Positions 54,805-63,464 of a stretch of 64,000 nucleotides of DNA are shown in pieces. How positions within the stretch are numbered: the first letter of the stretch is position 1; each line of letters starts with the position of its first letter. The stretch comes from CAWFGW01 sp963815495 (GTDB lineage: Bacteria; Bacteroidota; Bacteroidia; Cytophagales; JAAEPT01): contig CAWFGW010000028.1 in the NCBI GenBank assembly GCA_963815495.1, positions 62,001 through 126,000 on the forward strand, written 5' to 3'. The notes below the pieces were generated by a model. The model searched no databases. It was not told the origin of the DNA and saw only the letters and a program-made list of their open reading frames with translations. The position numbers were made by a program, and so were the translations under genes.

Positions 54805-55457
54805 TGAAATACACACTCATTTATTCGATTTTGATGCTGTTTTTAACTGCTTGTGGCGGTGAGGAAACAGACCCACAACCCCTTAAAACAGGGGAATCAT
54901 ATTTTCCAATGAAAAAAGGTTTATATAGAGAATATGTGGTTATTGATGAACGTTATCAGCGTGGATCGATTGATTCTTCAATTTATTTTTTAAGAGAAGA
55001 GTTGAAGGAAGTAGTTGTGGCTACGGACGAACAGCAGCAGTTGGTAAGAAGGTACAAACGTTCTGATTCATTTTCTGATTGGACTTTTGATTCCACTTGG
55101 GTACAAGCCAAAACTGAAGCCAGTGCTTTTTATGTTGAAAATGGCATCCGTTACAATAAGTTGGAATTTCCCTTATTTGTAGATAAACAATGGGATTTTA
55201 ATGCTTACAACACAATGGGTGAGTTGACTTATCAAGTTCGGTTTATCAATAATCGTTTTAATGGCTTCGAACCAGCGATTTACATTTCCGATGTAGATTC
55301 AATCGAATCTTTAGTTAGCAGAGAATATGAATACGAAGTCTACCTTAAAGAAGTGGGTTTGGCTGAAAAACATAAGGAAAAATTGAATTTTCAGCCAGGA
55401 AAAGATACCGTTGGTTTCCGTATACATCAAAAACTGATAACCTATGGTAATAACTAG
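54804..55457 (+). CDS. hypothetical lipoprotein
   Basis: The 217-residue protein starts at a GTG overlapping the mnmA stop. It has a lipoprotein signal (TLIYSILMLFLTAC, lipobox LTAC followed by GGEETDP). The body is beta-rich (ESYFPMKKGLYREYVVIDE, VVATDEQQQLVRRYKRSD, KQWDFNAYNTMGELTYQVRF). No named family recognised. It overlaps the subtilase gene by 14 bp. The position between a tRNA-modifying enzyme and a secreted protease gives no functional hint. Confidence 0.75.
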   Translation: MKYTLIYSILMLFLTACGGEETDPQPLKTGESYFPMKKGLYREYVVIDERYQRGSIDSSIYFLREELKEVVVATDEQQQLVRRYKRSDSFSDWTFDSTWVQAKTEASAFYVENGIRYNKLEFPLFVDKQWDFNAYNTMGELTYQVRFINNRFNGFEPAIYISDVDSIESLVSREYEYEVYLKEVGLAEKHKEKLNFQPGKDTVGFRIHQKLITYGNN

Positions 55458-56991
55458 AGTAATACTCTTATTACTATTGACTGCTTGTGGGTCTTATGGG
55501 CAACAAGCTTATTATCTATGTTACTTTTCTAATAAACCATTTTTTAATGTAGCCTCTGTAAAACCGCAAGATCATTTGTCTCAACGATCACTTTCCCGAA
55601 GAAATAAAAACCAGGTGTCCTTTTCTAAAGAAGATTATCCTGTTCATCAGCCTTACCTGGAGGAAATAAAAGCGATGGGTATTCCCGTGAAAATTACTTC
55701 TAAATGGTTGAATGCTGCACTTGTTTTAGCGGATGAAACACAAAAAGTTAACTTGGAAACCAAGGTATTTGTAGACTCATTGGTGCTTGTTTCGCGATTA
55801 TTAAAAGGGAGTAGTCAACCCAAACCACCAGCACGAACATTCGAGACCAGTTCGAGTATGGGGGAGTATTTTGTTAATGATAAAAGCCTTAAAGGTTATT
55901 TCAATCGAGGGCAGGGTGTTAAAATTGCCGTTTTTGATGGTGGTTTTCTTGGAGTAGATCAATTTGAGGAGTTTCAACATCTTTATAAAGAGAATAGAAT
56001 TATAGTAAAGAATTTGTTAGCCAACGACACGAATGTCTATCAATATGACGACCATGGCACACAAGTTTTATCAGTGTTAGCGGCAGTAAACAGGTTAGTG
56101 CCACAAGCTGATTATGAATTGTATGTGACCGAAGATGTTGATATTGAAACTCGGGTAGAGGAAGTCTATTGGCTTCGTGCTGCGGAGATGGCGGATAGTT
56201 CAGGGGTGGATATAATTAATTCTTCTTTAGGGTACTCCTTGTTTCACGATCTGAAAGAGGAAGACTATCAATTAGCTGATTTGGATGGCAAGACAAGCAT
56301 TATTACCCGAGCGGCTAACTTTGCTACCTCAAAAGGCATGGTAGTGGTGACGAGCATAGGAAATGAAGGAAAAGAAGCGAGTTGGAATAAAATGAACATG
56401 CCTGCAGATGCTTTTGATGTTATAAGCGTTGGCGCAGTAAATGCCAGTGGCCAACGTGCGGACTTTAGCTCCTTTGGTCCGACAGCGGATGGACGGATTA
56501 AGCCGGAGATCATGTCTTTAGGAGTAGCCGTAGACGTGTTAGATGAAAATGGTTGGACAACTGCTAATGGAACTTCTTTTTCCGCCCCAGCAATTTCTGG
56601 CGTGTGTGCACTTTTACTCCAACAAAACCCGATGTTAACCCAACAAACGGTAAAACAGTTGATGATTCAATCAGGAAATCGTTATGAGCAACCCGATAAT
56701 GAATATGGTTATGGAGTGCTTGATTTTGAATTATTAATGAGTAAAGTCCCGTTCAAAGTATTTAACCCGATATTTTATTTTACGAATGATGGCAGAGTAA
56801 TAAATTTTTTAAATGCAGACAAAAAACCGCTGTCGATTGGAATGTATACGCTAGACGGGAAGGTTTTTTATCAAGGGAATAGTTCAGAAGCCCTAATATC
56901 TTTACCCTACCCTCAATATGTTCCTTTTGTGATTATGAAATTAGTGTTGGAGGGTAGTAGTTCAACTTTTTTCTTGCCACGAGTTGAGTAA
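55444..56991 (+). CDS. secreted S8 subtilisin-like serine protease
   Basis: The 515-residue exported protein (signal VILLLLLTACGSYG) has an N-terminal propeptide-like domain (to about residue 135) and a subtilase domain with the full triad. Asp is in VKIAVFDGGFLGV, His in YDDHGTQVLSVLA, and Ser in NGTSFSAPAISGV; the oxyanion Asn lies in VTSIGNEGKEA. The end (~80 residues, GMYTLDGKVFYQG) is a beta domain resembling a short T9SS-type sorting domain but without the usual NPF box. Last gene of the mnmA operon (14-bp overlap). The lipobox-like LLTAC in the signal may make it a lipoprotein. Confidence 0.9.
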   Translation: MVITRVILLLLLTACGSYGQQAYYLCYFSNKPFFNVASVKPQDHLSQRSLSRRNKNQVSFSKEDYPVHQPYLEEIKAMGIPVKITSKWLNAALVLADETQKVNLETKVFVDSLVLVSRLLKGSSQPKPPARTFETSSSMGEYFVNDKSLKGYFNRGQGVKIAVFDGGFLGVDQFEEFQHLYKENRIIVKNLLANDTNVYQYDDHGTQVLSVLAAVNRLVPQADYELYVTEDVDIETRVEEVYWLRAAEMADSSGVDIINSSLGYSLFHDLKEEDYQLADLDGKTSIITRAANFATSKGMVVVTSIGNEGKEASWNKMNMPADAFDVISVGAVNASGQRADFSSFGPTADGRIKPEIMSLGVAVDVLDENGWTTANGTSFSAPAISGVCALLLQQNPMLTQQTVKQLMIQSGNRYEQPDNEYGYGVLDFELLMSKVPFKVFNPIFYFTNDGRVINFLNADKKPLSIGMYTLDGKVFYQGNSSEALISLPYPQYVPFVIMKLVLEGSSSTFFLPRVE

Positions 56992-57248
56992 TACGATTTT
57001 TTTATATAGTCACATCGAAAAAATAAATTCAACTTTTTCTATAATATTTTTTTATCATAAACATGTAATTTTTTTTTAAAATGTATGTTTTTTTTGGTGT
57101 AAAAGTGGTTTAAAATTAACTTATTAAATTTTTAATGTGTTAAGGTGTGTTTTTTTTCATGTAATATTTGCGATAAACTGTTTTTATGATTGATTGTTAG
57201 TCTTGTTTTTTTTTTTTAATTCAGGGCTGGAAACAAACCTTAATTAAA

Positions 57249-58382
57249 ATGAAAAAAATAACTTTAGCGTTGATAATGTACGTGTTAGTTTTTAAAATAG
57301 AAGCACAGATAAAGGTCAATGCTTATGGAAATACTGGCTTAGGAGTATCAAATATATATTATCGATTACATGTCAAGGGTAATGGACTTTTTGTTAATAG
57401 TGAAAATAGTATAATTTCTGCTCCTTTTATTCAAGGCGGAAATAATTATACTACTAAAACTAATCCAGACTTTACTTGGTGGAATAATGATCAAACAGGG
57501 TTTTATCATCCTGGGGCTGATAAAATAGGGATAAGTACTGGAGGGACAGAAAGATTGTTGTTTGATGTGTCAAATATTAGGTTACAAAATTACCATTGGT
57601 CAGGTGGGATAACGGTTGGAGAGGAATATTTTTCATCATCAGGGTATAATATGATAGCTATTTATCCTAACACAGATTGGTACGGTATGTTAGGAAAATA
57701 CAATAAACGTTTTGCAGCAGGTTATATAGACCATGTTTATGCGGCAACATACACAACTGTTTCTGATAAGCGTTTAAAAGAGAATATTAAGAACTTAGAT
57801 TTAGTTTTACCTAAATTAGAAAAACTTCAAGCAGTTCAATATGATTTATTAGCTAGGAAGGTTGAAAAGGGGAAAGAACATCCCAATACTAATTTACTTA
57901 AGAATAGAATTGGTTTAATTGCTCAAGATGTAGAAGAGGTTTTTCCTTCAATTGTAGTTGTAGATGAAGAAACTGGATATTATGGAGTTAATTACATGGA
58001 ATTAATTCCAATTCTTATTGAAGCAATAAAAGAGCAACAATTACAGATTAATGAATTGAAGGAGAAAGATGGTACTAATAATGGTGCAAAGAGATTGAGT
58101 GTTAGCCAAGAAGAAGAGACTAATAATTGGCTAAGTCAAAACTATCCCAATCCCTTTAATAAAGAGACAAGTATAAAGTACATCGCTCCTAAATATGCAG
58201 AGAATGTTTCAATAATTGTGTTTGATTTGAATGGAGCTTTGATTAAATCTTATGATAATCTACCTCAATTAGCCGGAGAAATTGTAATTCAAGCTAATGA
58301 GTTTAACCCAGGGATGTATCTTTATTCTTTAATAATTGACGGTCAGGAAATTGACAACAAACGAATGATTTTAACTCAATAA
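57249..58382 (+). CDS. secreted protein with S74 intramolecular-chaperone domain and T9SS sorting domain
   Basis: The 377-residue protein has a signal peptide (MKKITLALIMYVLVFKIEAQ), a tail-fibre-like region, and then a peptidase S74 autocleavage domain from about residue 170. There, TTVSDKRLKENIKNLD carries the Ser/Lys of the cleavage site, followed by KLQAVQYDL, GLIAQDVEEVFPSIVV and YGVNYMELIPILIEAIKEQQ. The last ~75 residues are a type A T9SS sorting domain (SQNYPNPFNKETSI, IIVFDLNGALIKSY, GMYLYSLIIDGQE). The S74 domain trimerises phage tail spikes; here it would shape a secreted or surface trimer. Preceded by 257 bp of T-rich spacer; followed after 3 bp by the next gene. Confidence 0.88.
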   Translation: MKKITLALIMYVLVFKIEAQIKVNAYGNTGLGVSNIYYRLHVKGNGLFVNSENSIISAPFIQGGNNYTTKTNPDFTWWNNDQTGFYHPGADKIGISTGGTERLLFDVSNIRLQNYHWSGGITVGEEYFSSSGYNMIAIYPNTDWYGMLGKYNKRFAAGYIDHVYAATYTTVSDKRLKENIKNLDLVLPKLEKLQAVQYDLLARKVEKGKEHPNTNLLKNRIGLIAQDVEEVFPSIVVVDEETGYYGVNYMELIPILIEAIKEQQLQINELKEKDGTNNGAKRLSVSQEEETNNWLSQNYPNPFNKETSIKYIAPKYAENVSIIVFDLNGALIKSYDNLPQLAGEIVIQANEFNPGMYLYSLIIDGQEIDNKRMILTQ

Positions 58383-58385
58383 CTT

Positions 58386-59252
58386 ATGAAACATTTTATC
58401 ACTTATATACTATTATTTTTTTTTGCTATTTGTAAAGGTCAGCAATACAGTTTTCCTGTCTATTTTGAAGATGCGAAAGGAAATAAAGATACTTTACTCA
58501 TTGGCTTTGATGTGGAGGCAACACACGGAGTAGATGAAAATTTTGGCGAAATAAACTTGTTAGGAAAAAAGCTAGATACGGTTTTTAATGTCGTGTTTAG
58601 CGATAAAAATTTTAAGCCCAACGAAGATCATAATACTGAAACACCAATGACTTATCAATTAAAAAAACAAATCTTACCTCGCGTAGATACTTTAGACAAC
58701 AATTATACTTTAAGTTCCGTGGTCGAAATTGATGTGACTTGTGATAATTGGCCAATAAAAATTAGCTGGGATAGCACATTGTTAAAGGATGATTTTTTTT
58801 ACAATATGATTTTAACGGCAAATCATCACCCAGGTGGCTGGTTTGATGTTAGCCCACTCAGTGGTAATGGGGCACTGCATAAAATGATGAATGAGTCATC
58901 GGTGGTTTTTAGTAAAGAGGATTTATGTGTTGTTGATTGGAGAGATAGCACCCTGTTTTTCTACATGGGTTGGTTTGATTTAATTAGTAGCACATCTAAG
59001 TTGTTGAAAAATGATGTGGTTGCCATTTATCCGAATCCATTCAGTCAGAAAATGACAGTGAAACTAAGTAATCAAAAGTCGATTGATGCTGTAGAGATTA
59101 TTAATATGTTGGGGGTAAAACTGTTAGAGGTGACTGCCATAAGTAAGGAAGAGATTGAATTAGACTTATCCGAACTTAATGCAGGGGTCTACCAAATAAG
59201 AATTGTTAATAAAGATGGAACGAGTCTTTTTTCCACTATTCAAAAAAATTAA
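58386..59252 (+). CDS. secreted protein with T9SS type A sorting domain
   Basis: The 288-residue protein has a signal (FITYILLFFFAICKG), an unassigned beta-rich domain (QQYSFPVYFEDAKGNKDTLL, DVTCDNWPIKISWDSTLL) and a C-terminal sorting domain: VVAIYPNPFSQKMTVKL, VEIINMLGVKLLEV, ELNAGVYQIRIVNKDG. Cargo with this tail is moved over the outer membrane by the T9SS and usually attached to the surface. It lies 3 bp after the S74/T9SS gene and 4 bp before the metalloprotease gene, so the three are probably co-expressed. Confidence 0.85.
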   Translation: MKHFITYILLFFFAICKGQQYSFPVYFEDAKGNKDTLLIGFDVEATHGVDENFGEINLLGKKLDTVFNVVFSDKNFKPNEDHNTETPMTYQLKKQILPRVDTLDNNYTLSSVVEIDVTCDNWPIKISWDSTLLKDDFFYNMILTANHHPGGWFDVSPLSGNGALHKMMNESSVVFSKEDLCVVDWRDSTLFFYMGWFDLISSTSKLLKNDVVAIYPNPFSQKMTVKLSNQKSIDAVEIINMLGVKLLEVTAISKEEIELDLSELNAGVYQIRIVNKDGTSLFSTIQKN

Positions 59253-59256
59253 TAAC

Positions 59257-60951
59257 ATGAAATTGTTTACTTTCTTATTGTCATTTACTTGTTTGGCTAT
59301 TCTTTCTAAAGCTCAATTTCTTCATCCAATTTGTGCTTTTGATGATTCAATTATAAATTACCCAGAGCCTCCTCCCGCTAGTTGTAATAGTCGCGCTGAT
59401 GAATTGATGTTTCGGCCAAATATAAATGAATTAGTAAAAGTAGTGGATGTGAATTTTGTTTTCATTCAGAAAAATGATGGTTCAGGCAATTTTCAAGAAA
59501 ATAATGCTGAGCATCAAAAATATATTGACGACTTAATTAATCGAGTTAATTATACTTTTTCGAATGTTGGGTCTGTTTACGATACGAGGTGTTATAACGG
59601 TACCGACACCTTAATTTCTGATACTAAGATTAGGATAAACGTAAATAGATTATATATTAAAAAAAGTTCTGTTTGGGATAATAAGAATACCAGTTCTACT
59701 AGTGATAATTACATGTGTCCAGCATATAATAATTGGTATTTAAGACCTTTAACAGATTCCTTGGCAAACGTAAGTACCGCTCTTAATGTGTTTTTTACTG
59801 AGTCTAAAGTGGTGCATGAAAACTTTTTTGATAACGGTGATTGTGGAACTTCTTTTAGTGAAACAGATTGTTCTCAATATCCTTCATTTTATAATTACGG
59901 ACAAAATTCTCGAGTTCATATGAGAAATGAGTTTGTTAAATATGAGAAATTTAAACAGTGCTTGATAGGCGAACCGTCATTAAATTACCCAACATGGGAA
60001 ACATTATATGGTTGGCTGACATGGGGGCAAGGGGGCTTGATCGCGCACGAATTAGGCCATAGTTTTGATTTAAGACACGTTGTTCCCAATGTGAATGATA
60101 AATGTACAACACATGTTATGAACAATACGGCAGCATCGAGCTTTCAGTTCCTCTCTCCTATAGAAATAGGAAAAATGAATAGATCACTATCTCAAACAAA
60201 TATGAGGAATTATGTAAAGGCAAATATTTTTTCTGAAACACCAGAAATTATTAATCAAAACAGAGTACACAATTATAATGCTAGAAAGTACCGAGGAATA
60301 GAAATTGTTAATAGTTCAGAACTGGAAATAACGTGTGAATTGTTAATGCCGATTACGTCAAGTATCACCATTAATAACGGTTCGATATTAAAATTGTCAA
60401 ATGGTAGTGAATTGTCTGTGTTTGGAGAAGGGATAGGCACTGTTTTGGTTAAAAACGGAGCTGAATTAACTATTTCTGACGAAGTTAATATTAATGACTT
60501 TGTTATAAAAGTAGAGAATGGTGGTGTCCTTAATGTCTCATCTAGTTCATTGTTGACGATAGCTGGTTCAGCGAGAATTAATGTTCAGTCAGGAGGTAAA
60601 ATTTGTATTAATAACGGTGCCTCTATTACCTTAGATAATAAAGTAAATATCATACAGCTTTGTACAGGTTTTTTAACAACAAACTCTGGGTGTGTTTCTG
60701 ATTTCAATAATTTTCCCACTCTAGGATACGGTTCTATTAATTATTCTAGTAATAATCCTGATATTATTTTGGGCAACTTGATTATTAATACCGATAAAGA
60801 ATATGTTGGCAAAAATATTTATGTGAATGATGTTGATGTTGGGAATTATTCGGACATAAAAGTATTACATAGTCAAGATTTTTGGATGACTACTGACTTT
60901 GAGTTAGAGTTGGGTTCTACCTTTGAGACAATAAATAATGTTTGTGAATAG
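59257..60951 (+). CDS. secreted metzincin-like zinc metalloprotease with repeat-rich C-terminus
   Basis: From the ATG at 59257 (signal KLFTFLLSFTCLAILSKA) the protein has 564 residues. The zinc site is LIAHELGHSFDLRH (about residue 260), an HExxHxxDxxH form with Asp where Gly is usual. A Met-turn-like segment HVMNNTAASSFQFLSP follows ~20 residues later, with many Cys before it, as in M43-type proteases. The C-terminal ~200 residues are short repeats rich in Asn, Gly and Ser (TINNGSILKLSNGSELSVFG, VENGGVLNVSSSSLLTIAGS) that suggest a beta-helix. No NPF-type sorting box is visible. Codons upstream of 59257 overlap the previous gene and are not used. Confidence 0.8.
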   Translation: MKLFTFLLSFTCLAILSKAQFLHPICAFDDSIINYPEPPPASCNSRADELMFRPNINELVKVVDVNFVFIQKNDGSGNFQENNAEHQKYIDDLINRVNYTFSNVGSVYDTRCYNGTDTLISDTKIRINVNRLYIKKSSVWDNKNTSSTSDNYMCPAYNNWYLRPLTDSLANVSTALNVFFTESKVVHENFFDNGDCGTSFSETDCSQYPSFYNYGQNSRVHMRNEFVKYEKFKQCLIGEPSLNYPTWETLYGWLTWGQGGLIAHELGHSFDLRHVVPNVNDKCTTHVMNNTAASSFQFLSPIEIGKMNRSLSQTNMRNYVKANIFSETPEIINQNRVHNYNARKYRGIEIVNSSELEITCELLMPITSSITINNGSILKLSNGSELSVFGEGIGTVLVKNGAELTISDEVNINDFVIKVENGGVLNVSSSSLLTIAGSARINVQSGGKICINNGASITLDNKVNIIQLCTGFLTTNSGCVSDFNNFPTLGYGSINYSSNNPDIILGNLIINTDKEYVGKNIYVNDVDVGNYSDIKVLHSQDFWMTTDFELELGSTFETINNVCE

Positions 60952-60982
60952 TTGTTGTAAAAAGATGCCGATTTAAGGCATG

Positions 60983-62050
60983 CTATACAAATGACCTAAT
61001 TGTCTTAAACTTATCCAACTTCCCACTTTCTGTCTGCGAAAAGCTATGGATAATAATTACTTCTTTAGGAATTTCGTGTTTTTCAAGCTGTTGGCTTAAA
61101 TAGTCTAATAAGTTGTCTTTTCCCTCAAAAATTCCTTCAATAAATAAAGTCACTTGCTCACCAAAGTAGGGGTGAGGTAAAGCAGCAACAAAAAAACGAT
61201 TCTGAATTTTTTGGTTTAAAAAAAAGGCTTCAACTTTATTTTCTACTTTTTCTGCTTGCACTTTTAAACCGCCTGTGTTGATGACATTGTCAATGCGGCC
61301 GAGCAACTCAAATCCATTTGGTTGGAGATTAGCGATATCATTGGTTTGTAGCCATTCGTAATTGGTTACTGGTGCTTTTATTTTTAAACAAGCGCGTTCG
61401 TCTAATGCAGTAGTAACAGTTGGAAGCGTACGAAAGTAGTCATCTTTGTTTTCTCCGTTGATTCGTTGAATGGCGATGTGACTTACGGTTTCGGTCATGC
61501 CGTAAGTTGCATATACTGGGGCAGAAATTTTTTTAATTTGTTGGGCTAACTCTACGCTAATCTTCGCTCCACCAACAATTATCGCTTTAGCTGAATTCAG
61601 CGATTCAATTATTTCAGGAGTAGATTTTAAGATGTTTTGGAGTTGTAGGGGGACAAAAGCATAAAAATCAAAACTTTGGTCAATACCCTCTAAAGGATTG
61701 GCGCTTGGTGGGGTAACCGTGATTTCCATGCCAATTACCATCGCTCTTGCTAACATCATTTTTCCTGCGATGTGTTTGGCTGACAAGTTTAAGAGGCAGC
61801 AGTCTCCATCTGTTAAGTCAAAAGCTTGTTGAGTAGTTTTGACACTTTCTATAATTTGATTTCTTGTTAGTTGAATATTTTTAGGAGTGCCAGTGGAACC
61901 AGAAGTTGGAACCGTAAAAAAAGACTGATTAGAAAACCAATCCCGGCAAAAATCAATAACAATTTGCTCTTCAAACGAAGGGGTAAAAGACAAAGCGCTT
62001 AATAGATGGTTTCTATTAAGCGCTTTGTTATTAAGATGTAGTATAAACAT
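60983..62050 (-). CDS. menE: o-succinylbenzoate-CoA ligase-like AMP-binding enzyme
   Basis: The 355-residue adenylating enzyme is short, as Bacteroidota MenE proteins often are. It has the P-loop PTSGSTGTPKNIQLTR, LNLSAKHIAGKMMLARAM, the A5 block YATYGMTETVSHIAIQR, the hinge ELLGRIDNVINTGGLKVQ and the A10 Lys in SQTESGKLDKFKTIR. It activates o-succinylbenzoate for MenB, encoded nearby. A perfect 16-bp inverted repeat lies in codons ~8-20 of this gene. The gene is separated from menB/menD by an acidic-protein gene. Confidence 0.88.
   Translation of the reverse strand: MFILHLNNKALNRNHLLSALSFTPSFEEQIVIDFCRDWFSNQSFFTVPTSGSTGTPKNIQLTRNQIIESVKTTQQAFDLTDGDCCLLNLSAKHIAGKMMLARAMVIGMEITVTPPSANPLEGIDQSFDFYAFVPLQLQNILKSTPEIIESLNSAKAIIVGGAKISVELAQQIKKISAPVYATYGMTETVSHIAIQRINGENKDDYFRTLPTVTTALDERACLKIKAPVTNYEWLQTNDIANLQPNGFELLGRIDNVINTGGLKVQAEKVENKVEAFFLNQKIQNRFFVAALPHPYFGEQVTLFIEGIFEGKDNLLDYLSQQLEKHEIPKEVIIIHSFSQTESGKLDKFKTIRSFV
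61991..62027. repeat. perfect 16-bp inverted repeat inside the 5' end of menE
   Basis: CAAAGCGCTTAATAGA (61991-62006) and its exact reverse complement (62012-62027) flank a 5-nt loop. It lies 23-59 nt into the menE coding sequence on the minus strand, where a stable mRNA hairpin could affect translation. No T-tract follows, so it is not a classical terminator. Confidence 0.85.
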
Positions 62051-62091
62051 TAGGTAACAACCTGTCGTGTATTCAACTAGGTTAGTTTAGA

Positions 62092-62475
62092 CTAAAATTC
62101 GTCTTTGAGTCCATCATCATCGTCATCTCCATCATCATCAGTATCTGCGTACGGATCAAACTCAGCATCAGAAGAAGATTCTTCTTCGCTATACTTATCC
62201 TGATATTCCTCCTGAACTTCGTCTCTAAGAATACCATCCTCATCATAGTCATCATCATCGCTGATGATTTTCTTTGCTTCGATGATACTCATACGAATTA
62301 GGTAGTAATATTCTTCTGCTTCAAATGGAAGTGCCTTTTTCTTTTTTCCTTCCTTGTCTACGTATTCTACTAGGTGGTTATGAAAACCATTCGGATAAGT
62401 AAGTTTGATTTGCTCCTGTACTTCTGGAGTTAGTTTTTCATAATCCTTTATTACTCGAGGCTTACTGTTTGACAT
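62092..62475 (-). CDS. conserved-type acidic hypothetical protein
   Basis: The 127-residue protein has a folded N-terminal half (VIKDYEKLTPEVQEQIKLTY, NGFHNHLVEYVDKEGKKKKA, EAEEYYYLIRMSIIEAKKII). It also has a very acidic, probably disordered tail (runs of Asp/Glu, e.g. DDDGDDDDDGLKDEF). Family not certain; proteins of this shape are seen next to men genes in Bacteroidota. It lies between menE (41 bp) and menB (146-bp AT-rich gap). The tail may mimic nucleic acid or bind metal, but nothing shows this. Confidence 0.7.
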   Translation of the reverse strand: MSNSKPRVIKDYEKLTPEVQEQIKLTYPNGFHNHLVEYVDKEGKKKKALPFEAEEYYYLIRMSIIEAKKIISDDDDYDEDGILRDEVQEEYQDKYSEEESSSDAEFDPYADTDDDGDDDDDGLKDEF

Positions 62476-62621
62476 TCAGGTGTTTGGTTAATGATTACTT
62501 AATTAACATTCATTTTATAAGCATGAAAATATATAAAATGAATTGTAATGCAATTATGAAGATGAATTCGATTAAAAAAAAATTAGTGGCCATTTTTTTT
62601 TAAATTAATTCATTAGTAAAG

Positions 62622-63464
62622 TTAAGGTAGCCACTTAATATCTTTAAAATTAGGTTTTCGCTTTTCCAGAAAGGCATTTCTACCTTCTTTTGCTTCTTCA
62701 GTCATATAAGCTAACCGTGTGGCTTCACCTGCAAAAACTTGTTGGCCAACCATGCCGTCATCCGTTAAATTCATAGCAAATTTCAACATTTTAATGGAAG
62801 TAGGTGATTTTTCTAAAATTTCTTGCGCCCATTGGTAGGCGGTGGCTTCTAATTCAGCGTGCGGAATTACTGCATTCACCATTCCCATTTCATAAGCATC
62901 TTGGGCAGAATAGTTTCTTCCCAAGAAAAAAATTTCCCGAGCTTTTTTTTGTCCAACCATTTTAGCTAAGTAAGCAGATCCATAACCGCCATCAAAACTG
63001 GTAACATCGGCATCAGTTTGTTTGAATATCGCGTGTTCTTTGCTGGCTAGGGTGAGGTCACAAACTACATGTAAACTATGACCACCACCCACAGCCCAAC
63101 CTGGGACAACGGCAATCACTACTTTTGGCATAAAGCGAATGAGTCGTTGCACTTCAAGTATATTCAAGCGGTGCATGCCATCTTCACCCACATAACCTTG
63201 GTGGCCGCGAGCTTTTTGATCACCACCACTGCAAAACGAATAAATTCCATCTTTAGAGGATGGCCCCTCAGCGGAAAGTAACACCACGCCAATAGAGGTA
63301 TCTTCTTGTGCGTCATAAAAGGCATCATACAATTCACTAGTAGTCTTAGGTCTAAAGGCATTGCGTACATCAGGTCGATTAAAAGCAATACGAGCTACTC
63401 CATTTGCTTTTTTGTAGGTAATGTCTTCGTATGTTTTCGCTATTTTCCAGTCGATTTTAGTCAT
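62622..63464 (-). CDS. menB: 1,4-dihydroxy-2-naphthoyl-CoA synthase
   Basis: This crotonase-fold enzyme closes the naphthoquinone ring in menaquinone synthesis. Landmarks over 280 residues: ARIAFNRPDVRNAFRPKT, the oxyanion-hole stretch SFCSGGDQKARG, VAVVPGWAVGGGHSLHVVCD, TDADVTSFDGGYGSAYLAK with the catalytic Asp/Tyr region, and GRNYSAQDAYEMGMVNAV. It matches MenB closely, including the KPNFKD tail. The ATG at 63464 overlaps the menD stop by 8 bp (ATGACTAA), so the genes are coupled. Confidence 0.96.
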   Translation of the reverse strand: MTKIDWKIAKTYEDITYKKANGVARIAFNRPDVRNAFRPKTTSELYDAFYDAQEDTSIGVVLLSAEGPSSKDGIYSFCSGGDQKARGHQGYVGEDGMHRLNILEVQRLIRFMPKVVIAVVPGWAVGGGHSLHVVCDLTLASKEHAIFKQTDADVTSFDGGYGSAYLAKMVGQKKAREIFFLGRNYSAQDAYEMGMVNAVIPHAELEATAYQWAQEILEKSPTSIKMLKFAMNLTDDGMVGQQVFAGEATRLAYMTEEAKEGRNAFLEKRKPNFKDIKWLP

